The translations under genes and the position numbers were made by a program. DNA of 64,000 bases, taken from contig JAJEKB010009261.1 of the NCBI GenBank assembly GCA_022393335.1, positions 1 through 64,000 on the forward strand, in the 5' to 3' direction. Of the stretch, positions 1 through 10,600 are shown piece after piece. The stretch's first letter is position 1, and every line of letters begins with the position of its first letter. Below the pieces are notes generated by a model, which was given only the letters and a program-made list of their open reading frames with translations, made no database searches and was not told where the DNA came from. This DNA is from Macrotrachela quadricornifera. Its lineage: Eukaryota; Rotifera; Eurotatoria; Philodinida; Philodinidae.

Positions 1-69
1 TAAAAAATCCGAATAAATTCCAAAAAAATAGATCCCGGTACCTGCTGGACTTACCTAGAATATGCATAG

Positions 70-176
70 TTACACTATATGATCTCTATAATTTTGGTTT
101 ACATTTACCATTTCTGGATGGCTCAGATATAATTTTTGTAAAGAATTTGACGCTTCTTCAAATGAGCCTAACTTCA
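70..176 (-). CDS. possible TPR-like terminal exon
   Basis: After a good acceptor on the minus strand (pyrimidine tract ending CTTCCAAG at 184-177) there is a short open frame reading KLGSFEEASNSLQKLYLSHP and onward, ending in TAA at 72-70. The spacing of Gly, Ala and Leu fits the second half of a tetratricopeptide repeat. The flanking ORF at 259-474 (minus) could not be joined to it convincingly and is not recognised. This may be the 3' end of a decayed TPR gene. Confidence is low because the exon is only about 35 codons. Confidence 0.22.
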
Positions 177-696
177 CTTGGAAGAGAAAATATTATGTTA
201 AATCTATTTCATTCGAATGCGAGAAAATCGGGTGCATACAGATGAGATTGGAAATCACCTAATCATTTTCGAAATCGATGGAATTTGGCATAGAAAGAAT
301 CGCTGTAAAATTTTGCGTCAAACGATGTATTACGCTCGATGATCCATTGGTGGGTCGGTTTACGTTCTTATGCATCTCCATCCTTTCAGAGTATTCTACT
401 GATGAGAGTGAGGATGTAGGTTTTAAGCAATGAAGATAGCGCATTTTATACCGTTCAACCTCTAAAGTATACATGCTAATTATCCATGGCTCCTAGACAT
501 GTTTTTTCTTCTTGTTTGAGATAATAATCTACATATATGAAGATCAAAAAGAAAAACAACGAAGAATTTGAAATACAAAAGGAAAATATTTTCAACAAGA
601 AAGAAATATCAACAAATCGAGCTCGATAAATTTTCGACGATGGCTTTCGCGTTTCTTAATTATCTACATTTTATTTATTAATGAAATAAAAAAAAG

Positions 697-3600
697 CTAC
701 AAAATACTGCAGATAGAAGAACCCTTAAAAGATTTTTTATCAGTTGTGTTTGGCACATACTGTTTGATTTCATAGAGGAAACGTAGATATGTACTCATAT
801 TCAAAGGATGTTCAGCGGTTGAATCAGCTTTGAGTCGATCGAACATTGTTTCCGGATTATTTATACACATTGAATACATCATATGTAATACACGACCATT
901 CATGCCAATAACAACAGGTAAAAGACTGGTTAGTTGTTTGTCGATTAGAAAAGAACGAACATGATCATTATTCCATTCATCGATACAAGTCGAATACTCT
1001 CTTTGAATAGAAAAAATTCGATTCTTGAATTGATTCATAATAAATAAAACAACTTAACAAAGAATTATGCAACTTAGATCATATGCATTGGGTAAATTGA
1101 GTGGCACAACTCATTTATTAGATGTATCGTTTATCTGCTGATTTATTAATAATATAGAAATTTTCGTGAATACTCAGATTTTGAAAATCTATGAACAAAA
1201 GTCCTATTATATTTGGAAGTTGAGTTTATACATTTCATTAGTTTTACCGATCATTTAGAGAATGTACAATAGAAATGCAATTACGGGAGTATTTGATGAA
1301 AATCCATCGAACTATTTAACAACCTTCTAACTTCTGACAAATAAAATTAAGTTATGCTAGAGTTCCTTTGATGTTCCAACAAGAAGTAAGCTAAAAATTC
1401 TGTTTATGAAATATTTTGTTTATGTTTCATGTGTTGTTTTTTATGCTGCTGACTTGTACAAGTTATAATAATATAGCTGATTTTCTAAGAGCTTTATTTG
1501 TGTGTAAGAACTTTGTTAAGTTTAAAAACTAAGGTATGACTTACATAGTCGTTTGTTGTATGTTAGATATAGGTTCAGTCGTAGGAAGAACTTTTGATGT
1601 TATAAAATTCGTTGATGCAGAATTATGAGCAGGTATTGTTTTTTGGGATGATGACTCTTTCATTTGTTTTTTTTGTTCGCGGTATGCCTCTATTTCTTTT
1701 TTAAGAGTTGTATAAGCTGTATCAATTGTTAATTTTGGTATATCGATATAGATTTTTCCACTGGTGATAATGCCTAACCATCCATCTGGTCTGTATCTCG
1801 GTGCGACAATCAATGGAATCAATGGACATTTTCGTTGAAATGCATAATTAGCTTCTAGCTGACAACAAGGACTTTGTTTGTATGCGTCAGACATGCATAC
1901 AAGAACATATTGTGAGTTTTCAATAGCATGAGCCATCGCATCCATTGGAGATCCATGCATATTTTCTCGGTCTAGCCAAACTCGATATCCATCTTTAACA
2001 AGTCGATCGTAAACGGCATAACAAAGATCTTTATTACGATGACAATAGCTAACCATGATATCATATTGATTACTAGACGAATCAGGTGTCACTTCGAGAG
2101 TTTTTTTTTCTTGTTCAAGTTTCCACCAAATGCCTTCTGCAACTCGTTTCCCATCATCGTCTGTAGATGCAAGTATTTTTTTGAGTTCCTCAAGGAAAAG
2201 AACATTGTTCTTCATGTAGTTAAATGCTTCTATGTTGAATGTAAGTGCCAATAAAATTTCAAGAGGTAATTGTATACTCTCAGCTTGTTCGATAAGTTCT
2301 GGTTCAGTAGCACATCGTATTAAAAGAGGTAATCCTTGTTGTTTGACAATTTCTGCTTTAACTTGATCATGCTGCACTAGACCTAAAATAAAGAATATTA
2401 AACAAATAAACTCGTTAAGTTGCTTATTCAGAGAGTTTTACAATCACAGCTTATTGCTAACTACTGTTGCCTACATATATAAATTCATTGATTATTCACG
2501 AGAAAACAACTTCTATTGTCAGACGTTATTTGACTTTATCTTTTGACTGTAAATAATCAAGACTCGATGAGACTAAGCAATTTTTACAGGGATTAAAATC
2601 CACGTTCTGCCTGGATGAAAAGTTGATGTTCTCAAGAGCAAAAAAAAATACTTTTTATTACAGGTTGGTAATGCAGATCTGTCATATATTCAATCTCATC
2701 TATACTGAATATCATCTCCATGAATTCATTTTTCTATTCTTGTAAATGTTTACATGAAAAAGAATGAGAATTTCTTGATGTTCTAGATTACGTTAAGTTT
2801 AAGTTTTAGATCTCAATATATATCTAACTTTCAACTGTTGTATATGTACTATCTGTATTTTTGTAATCATTGAAGAATAAAATACTGATCAACATGTGTT
2901 ATTGCTAATATTTCTTGTAAATGTGATAATACAATCAAAGTTTTACCTATGTTCTGCTTATAATCTTCTTTAATAAATAAAGTCATTATAAAAAATTAAT
3001 TGAATTACTCACTTTTTAAAGCTATCAATACGTTGTCTAGAGGTTCTTCATGATGTATATGATTGATAATATCATTAATTTTTCCAAGAAAAATTCTAAC
3101 AATTTTGTCTGGTGATGCAAGTGTTTTAATATCTTTTTCTGTTAATATCGCTGCTAGAATACGATAAATTTGAAAATGTGTATATTCATCTTGAATATTA
3201 TCGACTATTGAGAGAAATAATGAGCTAGCTTGAAGTTCTCTCATTTTTCCGAAATATTGTTCGAAAGGAATGAAATTTGCCAATTGTTCTACAAGTTGTT
3301 GTATTAATTCAATATTAATCGAATCATTTTGATTCGTATTTTGGAGCATTCGAATAAGATGAGTTAATAATTCTTCATATTGATTATGAAATGTTTCATT
3401 GTTCATCATACCATAAGCACGTACAAAAAGAAGGGCACAGATCGATCCTAATATTGTTATTACTGATTTATTTACTTGATGAAATGGAAATCGTTTGTTA
3501 AAAAGTGGAAGAAGAATTTTTCGACTATCATTTAATAAATATCTTCGTTGTTGACTTTGACATAAATAAATAAAAGTTGGGCATCTTTCAAAAAAAAATT

Positions 3601-4234
3601 CTTCACGTATGTTCATTTTGGTTTGTTTTCCAATATTATTTAGCAATTTTTCATAATGATGTGATGAAAAGCATTTCACTACAGTTTCGAAAAGTATTGT
3701 CATTAAAGAATTATCTTGCATATCAGGTACCTTTCGAATGAAATGTTCATACGTACAAAGAAGATTATTTATAATTTCTATAGATTCATCTGATTTATCT
3801 GTCAGGTTGTCAACACATGTTTTGATATATTTACTAAATTGATCAATTAATGGTTTATTTAATAATAATCGTTTGAAGATTTCTTCATAATTATCAATAA
3901 ATTGGTAGATCATGGAACTAATCAAATCTGAAATATTTTTAGCTAATTCATCCATTGTTGAATTATTTTGATGGATGTCTAAGAATGAAACAAGAATATC
4001 ACGAAGAATAATAAAAAGTGAATGATTCAATATGCGAACATCATTTATTTGTTCTTTTTTAAGTGATTGTAAAATATTGACTACTGTATTTAGTAAATTA
4101 ATATTATTTTGATCTTTGTTTTGATTGAGTTGATAATAAACATCATCAAAAAATGTTTTAACTTGATCAATGGTAACTGATTGTTTTTGTCTTTGGAATT
4201 CATCACAAAGTTGATCGATTATATGTGAACTCAT
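697..4234 (-). CDS. ARM-TIR-SAM protein, three exons, 787 aa
   Basis: Predicted exons are 4234-3013, 2382-1545 and 1000-697. Donors are GTGAGT and GTAAGT, acceptors are TTTTAG and a T-rich tract ending CAAAG, and the three lengths sum to exactly 788 codons in one frame. Residues 1 to about 480 are helical and ARM/HEAT-like. A TIR domain (about 513-645) starts at YDIMVSY, and its SPCCQLE segment places Glu584 where NAD-cleaving TIRs carry their catalytic Glu. A SAM-like domain follows (about 690-765, WNNDHVRSFL.. and ..NGRVLHMMY). The protein ends in CSIL, a CaaX-like box. The components resemble SARM1 but in a different order. Family knowledge suggests an NADase or signalling adaptor; catalytic activity is inferred. 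The introns are long (630 and 544 bp), and a further small exon cannot be excluded. Confidence 0.8.
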
Positions 4235-4239
4235 CTTGA

Positions 4240-5320
4240 TAGAACACCGAAAATAAAGAATTTTGATCTATACTGTCTTCTTCTAGTATTCAACAAATAC
4301 TCAACTGTAATGCAACAGTTCGTCCTTGAACCAAAAAAAAACGAAAGAATCAAAGGTAAATAATTCTTCCTCAAGGTGAGTTTTTATGTTGTCAGACAGA
4401 GAAACAAAGAGAAAAAATGCGTCTTTCTCCATATGATGACTACATCAAATGTGCTTTGGCGTGCATACACGAATATAAATAACAACAAATCAATGATCAT
4501 TCCAGCAAATTTTGCATTTTCAAATAGAAAAAAAAATTACATGAAATTTATGTCATTGTTTCAAAATAAACTCAAGATTCATGAATGGAATGTTGTTTGA
4601 TGAGCAATACTAATTCAGGCAAATCAAATGATTATCCTTCAACTATGAATTGTGAAGTAGACTTATTCAAGGTCAATTTAATTCTAATCCACTTTTATGC
4701 AATACATAATCATTGCACACAGAAATTTTATCGATTTCATAAATAATAGGACACTGCATTTATTTTTTGTTTACATGTAATCATTCACACTCTCTTCATG
4801 GCAGATATCAAATATTTTAGAATGATAATGTACATATCAGATGCCTTTCAATCCTTATAAATGACAGTTATCTTTTAAAGGTTTTTGATGGATAGACAAT
4901 AAAAATCAATCAACATGTGGTATCTCACATTCTTAAAAACTACGAAGATCACCAAAAATTCGACACTTTCACGTGTTAATATAATGTTTATTTTTAAAAA
5001 TAAATACGTTTGAAAGTATTCACTCAATCGCTCACTTATTTTGTTCAACAAAGAAAAAAAAGATTAACGCATCAAAATATCCATGTTTTTGCTATTTGTC
5101 ATATTTGATAATGATTAAGAAAACCTTAAATATTTTAGAACATAAATAGTTGACAAATCACAATTCGTTTTATGCATATAATCGAAAATTTTTCTGACAA
5201 TGGAAGATTCTGTGCTGTTAAGCAAAAAAATTATACATATTCGGACTGAATGAAAACTTTCATCGCCAAACTAACAAGATTAAAATATTAGCAGCCCTTG
5301 GCTTACCTAGAGAGAGATAT
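4240..5320. other. intergenic AT-rich DNA
   Basis: I see no gene here. The 74-codon plus-strand ORF at 4376-4600 lacks domain character and splice signals. The stretch probably holds the promoter of the TIR gene, but no clear TATA box was found. Confidence 0.5.
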
Positions 5321-5329
5321 TTAAATTTT

Positions 5330-6066
5330 AAATTTAGGTATACAAATGAATTAGAAAAGATTTTCTCCACTATTATAACGACAAAACATGATGTTGTTCG
5401 GGGCGAGTATAGGGTTTGTAGGGATCCTCTTTAATATGGTCTGAATATGTACCATCTTTTCACTCAGCAGTACACAACCGTCCATTGACAGTTTCTAACG
5501 CATCCTTAACGATACTGTAGGTAATATCCTGGAGGCTACCTTGTGGTACTATAAGTAACTTTCTGACCGCTATCTCACCGTAGCATTAGTAAGTTATCGA
5601 CGGTTATCTGAGGAGTAGTTCGTGCAAATTTTTGAGACCTATCAGAGAATATGTCTCATAACTACTTAAGACTATTTCGTTGCGGAATCTATAATTTTTA
5701 AGATCTATGTTTGAAGGTTATCTTTGTCTTACCATGAGCCATTTAAACATACCTCATACAAGGCTTGTCTGAACTAACAGACTGTAAAAAAAATAGATGT
5801 TCTACCGAACTTTGAAGATTTGGTACTATTTTACGAAACGATTTTAAGTTTTGTGGCATGAAAATCGTTTCATAATTTTCATACAGATTCTTTCTAAGTG
5901 TCAAAAATTGAATAAAGTTTTGAAGTTTCGTGCGGCTTGTACTGAACTTTTGGTAGTTTCGTAAAATATCAAAAGATTCAGCATACATTGAGTGACAATG
6001 TTTATAGTTTAGTGAATGACGTAATGGTTCGGCATACCTTTCACGAAGCCATGAATAACTCTGCAA
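5330..6066 (-). pseudogene. unidentified gene relic
   Basis: A 107-codon frame (6066-5743) contains YAEPLRHSLNYKHCH and ends next to a donor GTATGT. After an acceptor near 5643 there is a short exon-like frame (QKFARTTPQITVDNLLMLR) followed by a GTGAGA donor. A further frame, VPQGSLQDITYSIVKDAL, is interrupted by an in-frame TGA and continues to about 5390. The coding texture is real, but the stop and the short open pieces suggest decay. I do not recognise the family. Confidence 0.35.
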
Positions 6067-6279
6067 GGTTTATAAAGGTTCCACGCATATTTTATCAAAC
6101 CATTGAAGGAAGATAGTATCAAAGTATTAATAACACTATGCCGACAAATATGGAAAACATAACGATGGTCTCTGGAATGCTAAGAGCTGCTTAAAATAGC
6201 GCACAATTGTTCGCATCTAATATGCCAACAAAATAATGTGGGCAATTGCACAACAAAAACTACAACTGTTTTTCAAACG

Positions 6280-7240
6280 AGAAATGTCAGATACAGAAGC
6301 AAGCTTCCGCAAAAGGAGAGGAACACACGACCAAATTTCCAACCGACGATGAATAATGGGAAAAGCCCGAAAATATCAAAAAAGAGTTCTACTTATGCTT
6401 CAGTAACTATAATGTGCTCAAAGAAATGGAGATGCCAACATTTTTAATTGCTCTTATGAAGATTCTGTTGTAAGAAATTATTTTAAAGATGTTATTTCTT
6501 CTGCTACTGGCAAATAGAGAAGCATCTATATCTTTTGCCTCACTTGGTCCGATGTTTATTCTATTGTGTACTACATCTAAATCCATCTATTTAATATACA
6601 ACACGGAAAGATACAGAACGAGAAGAAGGTAGAGAAAAAAAGATAACACATTCCTCGAACAGGTTAAGGGATGTCGTACAACAAAATATCCTTTGTCCGA
6701 TACAACATTGATTTGTTTTGTTACATCAAGGTAACGTGTATTCATTGGCACATCTGTTTACCAATTAACAAGCATCGATAAAAGCAAAATATGGAAAACA
6801 GATACGACAAGGCCGTATCCTATCGCCATGCTTATTCAATTTATATGTGAAATATATATTGAGAAAGGCTGACAGAGGGGAAGCAGCAGCTGTAGTGAAG
6901 ACCGGTGGACGAATTATTAACCAACTACGATATGCAGACGACACTGTACTACTGGCTGAGACAGCTGACGATCTGAAATACGTTATACGATAGATAAAGG
7001 AGGAAATTGCAGTTGTAGGGCTAAAACTAAACACGAGAAAGATGTTCATAATCACAAATGGACAGCAACTAAGTGGAGATGGTCAAAGAATTCATTTTTC
7101 TTGGTTGAAATGTAAATACCAATGACAATTGCAGCAACGATATAAAAACAAGCTCGTCAGAAGTAAAGACATCCGCCTGACTAGAATGATTAGAATAAAT
7201 CAAAACGATGATGTTTCCAATAGCAACGTATGAGCGTGAA
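6280..7240 (+). pseudogene. non-LTR retrotransposon reverse transcriptase relic
   Basis: Conceptual translation in shifting frames gives reverse-transcriptase signatures in order. LKEMEMPTFLIALMKIL (about 6410-6470) resembles the end of RT block 2. GRILSPCLFNLYVKY (about 6807) is the RQG..LSP..FN block. INQLRYADDTVLLAE (about 6918) holds the YADD catalytic motif. EFIFLG (about 7088) and FPIATYERES (about 7215) are the thumb-region motifs. A stop codon interrupts the frame just after YADD..VIR and frames change repeatedly, so the element is dead. The GR.IN.LRYADDTVLLAE style fits RTE/L1-like LINEs. The 3' end of the LINE described next abuts it. Confidence 0.75.
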
Positions 7241-7267
7241 AGTGGAACAATAAAGCAAACAGTCCGG

Positions 7268-7298
7268 AATTTTTTTTTTTTATGTAGAGCTCTTTATT
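7268..7298 (-). terminator. LINE polyadenylation signal and A-tail
   Basis: On the minus strand AATAAA (7298-7293) lies about 12 bp before the run of A that ends the element next to the RT relic. This marks the 3' end of the LINE transcript. Confidence 0.7.
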
Positions 7299-7585
7299 AA
7301 GGGATACGTCATCAATATCCCATGGCTATGAGCGAACTCGCTCCTGTAGCCTGAAAAAAAAAACCAGTTAGAAATAACAAAAGGAAAAAGAGAAAAAAAA
7401 GTGACAATACGGCAGTATGAAAAAAGTGAAAAACGAAAGACAATAACAAAAATCTAAAGGGTGGAGGATGTAATAGGAATTGGTTCAAAGTATGCTTGGT
7501 TACGTAGAGGCATTTTTGGTAGAGAATGAGATTGGCAGACTAAGTAGACAACATCAAGAAGCAGCAGTTGATTTGACAAAGGTGG

Positions 7586-10500
7586 TCAACGAGGGTAAGA
7601 TAGGGTAGCATCGAGAAGAGTCATTCGATTTTCCGTTATTAATTCCCGAATGTATTTGCGTATTCTACCTCTTTCAAAGATCTCTTTTCTTTCTTTCTCT
7701 AATGTTGGATTATTCACATATTCGTCTATGTATAGAATTGACATTTTGTGTTGTAAGTAATCTTGAATAACACCAGGATTTGTTCTAATAATTGTGTTCG
7801 TTAGTTTGTTCCAATGCGCTGCAGTGAGTTCGGCTATTGATCGGTATTTAGTCAAATTCATGACTTCGATATTTCTGGCATCATGCCAATTATGGATAAT
7901 TCGAAAGATTTTGCGATTAAGTCCTTCTAATTGATCTTTCTTGCCATCAGATAATATCGGATAGATATTGAGCAGCGATTGGTAATAGGGACGGATATAT
8001 GCATTGAACAATACGTAATTAATTTTTTCGGAAGTCATTCTAGTCGATGATAAACGTTTGAAAATCTTCAAATTAGCATTGATTTTCGCTTTGATGTAAT
8101 CGATATGTGGATTGAAGGAAAGTTTCTCGTCGAGAATGGTGCCTAGATATTTAAATCTATTAACATGATTGATAGGGTGTCCCTGACAAACGATTTCTGG
8201 TAACTTTGGAGCAACTTGTCTGTTGAATAACATCCAATAGGTTTTGTTGAAGTTAATTGGTTGCTTCCATTGTTTGGAATAATCGATAAGACGATTGAGA
8301 ACCTTCACGATTTGTTCAGTAATGTCCAACTTCATATTCGCTGGAGCTAACGAAGAATTCGGTGAAAATAAGATAGATAAATCGTCGGCAAATAAATGTT
8401 TCCATTGATAAGTTGCAAGTGACTCAAGGAGATCGTAATGGTAAACTATGAACAAGACAGGGCCGATCACGCTACCTTGTGGGACTCCTTTAGCTAGATT
8501 AAAAACAGTAGACTGAGATGATCTAATGTCGATGAAGGCTTTCCGGTTACATAGATAGTGTCGCAACCAGGAAATAAACTTCATAGGACAATTTAATTTG
8601 GTTAACTTGATCCATAATCCGTTAAACCACATTTGGTTGAATGCGGTACGGAAATCAACAAATAGACCACCACCAGCTGTGTGTTTCGCTAGGCTTTGTC
8701 CAATCTGGTCGACAATTGCTACCAATCTCACCGCCATATTATGTCCTGGCCTGAAACCACTTTGTTCATCCGGGAGTAGGCCTTGATCATTGATCCATTG
8801 ACGAAAATGAAGCAGAAAACATTTTTCGAATAATTTCGAAAAACAAGGTAACAGAGAAATCGGTCTGGTTTCATCGATTGGGATTATTTTTGATTTTGTT
8901 TTAGATAATAAAATCATTTTAGCAATGTGCCACTGAGGAGGAGTTTGTAATGACATGGTGAAATTGTTGAAACATTTGAGGATAAAGGATAGATGATTCG
9001 ATGGAAGAGATTTGATAATCCTATTTGAAACACCATCCATACCAGTAGAATTCTTATTTTTAAGTGTTGAGATGGAGCGTTTCAAATCTAGATAGTTGAT
9101 GGTGATGGGTAGAGGTGGATTATTTTTCAAGACATTTTCAATTTCAAAATTAAGATCTTCTGCTTCAGCTTCAATTTCGGAATGATCGGGAGGATGACTG
9201 GCAAATTGATCTTCATAATAGTTCTTGGCAATCAAGCACATTTCTACGGGATCTTCAGTAATATTATTGTTATACCTAAAACCATCTATGGGAACTGCAC
9301 CAGATTTAAAATGCCGTTTAACCTTCTTCCAGAACAATTTTGTATCACAATCATTCAACGAGTTACAGTACTTTAACCACGATTGTCTTTTGTGCTGGAA
9401 TAATTCCTTTTGAATCTGTTTCGACAGGTCATGTAACATCAACGAGAAAAACGGGTGACGTGTACGACGAAAAGCCTGGAGATATATTCGCTTTTGTTCG
9501 ATCATTTGAACAATATGGTACGGAAGAGATGGTTTAAACGAATGGCGATAGGTAACAATGGTAAATCGAGCCAGACAAAGTGACAAGAAGCGTTCGTAAA
9601 GTGAGAAAAAAGTCGCTGAATGGTCCATTTGCTCAGCTAGTTCTTGCCAGTAATAGCCAACAATTGTTAAGAAGAGATCAATTGCTTTCCAACTTGTTCG
9701 CTTGATTGGAACTTTTTGATGAGAAGAAAGTATTTTCAATGAGGGTTGCCATACAACAGGATGGTGATCACTACCAATGGGCTGAAGGACAGTAAACGAA
9801 GAAGCTAAGTTGGAAGGAGCAATGATGAGGTCGATGGTTGCATTTGAGCGTGTGGAAGTGGATGTGAATTTATTGATAATTTCCATCGATGAATGAATAC
9901 TAGATGAAGATAACCAGTTAAATAAAGAATAACCTTTTGGATTCTCTTTCGATATTGACCAGGATTTATGTTTTGCATTAAGATCACCAGTAAAGATAGT
10001 GTTCGGATTCGTGAGAAGAATACGATCAAAGATTTCAAATGGTATTTTTTCGACAGGTGGTGAGTAGCAGGTCACTAATTGGAATGCATTGGTGCTTGTA
10101 CCAAGTTTAAGAACAATCAGATTATCTACGTGATTAAATTCGTCCAGACGTCGACATTGAATTGATTTGTGTATAGCAATAAGGACACCACCAAAACTAT
10201 TCGTTCCTTTAGACGTAAAAACATTATAGTTGGAAAAATGAGACGAGAATCTTTTCGTTGTATCATGATCATGGCGAGTTCCATTGAGGATAATAATCGG
10301 TGATGACGTGGAATGGATTAAGTTAAAAACTTCAGCTAGATAACGCTTCAGGCTGGCAACATTTAAAAGAAGAAAAGAGATATTTTGCCAATCGTTCATT
10401 AATGATATTGATTTTTCGCGATAATCAGACCAATTTCCCAGTAGAGTATCGAGACTGGGTGCATTTGTCCACTCTTGCACAACTGCTTTCAGGATGTTTT

Positions 10501-10600
10501 CTTCAGCTTTCGTTAGACAATTCAAAGGGATAGCAAGCGATTTAACAAACGAATAATTGAGATTTGGATGAGGGCTAAAAGTCTTCGCCAATGGATTCAT
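7586..10600 (-). CDS. LINE ORF2, APE-type endonuclease plus reverse transcriptase (1004 aa)
   Basis: The N-terminal 300 residues form an APE-like endonuclease, with FTGDLNAKH and the terminal SDHHPV retained. The block that normally reads LQET (metal-binding Glu) reads ILNGTRH here, with Gly107 in its place. Reverse-transcriptase blocks follow: ISLLPCFSKLFEKCF, DEQSGFRPGHNM, FVDFRTAFNQMW, GVPQGSVIGPVLF and the catalytic HLFADDLS. A thumb-like region and a C-terminal extension complete the protein. It nicks target DNA and primes reverse transcription from it. The length is usual for Jockey/CR1-type ORF2, and the frame is uninterrupted. Confidence 0.88.
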   Translation of the reverse strand: MNPLAKTFSPHPNLNYSFVKSLAIPLNCLTKAEENILKAVVQEWTNAPSLDTLLGNWSDYREKSISLMNDWQNISFLLLNVASLKRYLAEVFNLIHSTSSPIIILNGTRHDHDTTKRFSSHFSNYNVFTSKGTNSFGGVLIAIHKSIQCRRLDEFNHVDNLIVLKLGTSTNAFQLVTCYSPPVEKIPFEIFDRILLTNPNTIFTGDLNAKHKSWSISKENPKGYSLFNWLSSSSIHSSMEIINKFTSTSTRSNATIDLIIAPSNLASSFTVLQPIGSDHHPVVWQPSLKILSSHQKVPIKRTSWKAIDLFLTIVGYYWQELAEQMDHSATFFSLYERFLSLCLARFTIVTYRHSFKPSLPYHIVQMIEQKRIYLQAFRRTRHPFFSLMLHDLSKQIQKELFQHKRQSWLKYCNSLNDCDTKLFWKKVKRHFKSGAVPIDGFRYNNNITEDPVEMCLIAKNYYEDQFASHPPDHSEIEAEAEDLNFEIENVLKNNPPLPITINYLDLKRSISTLKNKNSTGMDGVSNRIIKSLPSNHLSFILKCFNNFTMSLQTPPQWHIAKMILLSKTKSKIIPIDETRPISLLPCFSKLFEKCFLLHFRQWINDQGLLPDEQSGFRPGHNMAVRLVAIVDQIGQSLAKHTAGGGLFVDFRTAFNQMWFNGLWIKLTKLNCPMKFISWLRHYLCNRKAFIDIRSSQSTVFNLAKGVPQGSVIGPVLFIVYHYDLLESLATYQWKHLFADDLSILFSPNSSLAPANMKLDITEQIVKVLNRLIDYSKQWKQPINFNKTYWMLFNRQVAPKLPEIVCQGHPINHVNRFKYLGTILDEKLSFNPHIDYIKAKINANLKIFKRLSSTRMTSEKINYVLFNAYIRPYYQSLLNIYPILSDGKKDQLEGLNRKIFRIIHNWHDARNIEVMNLTKYRSIAELTAAHWNKLTNTIIRTNPGVIQDYLQHKMSILYIDEYVNNPTLEKERKEIFERGRIRKYIRELITENRMTLLDATLSYPR

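Noticed and set aside
9182..9537. Plus-strand ORFs inside LINE ORF2
   Set aside because: Antisense shadows of the intact reverse-transcriptase frame.
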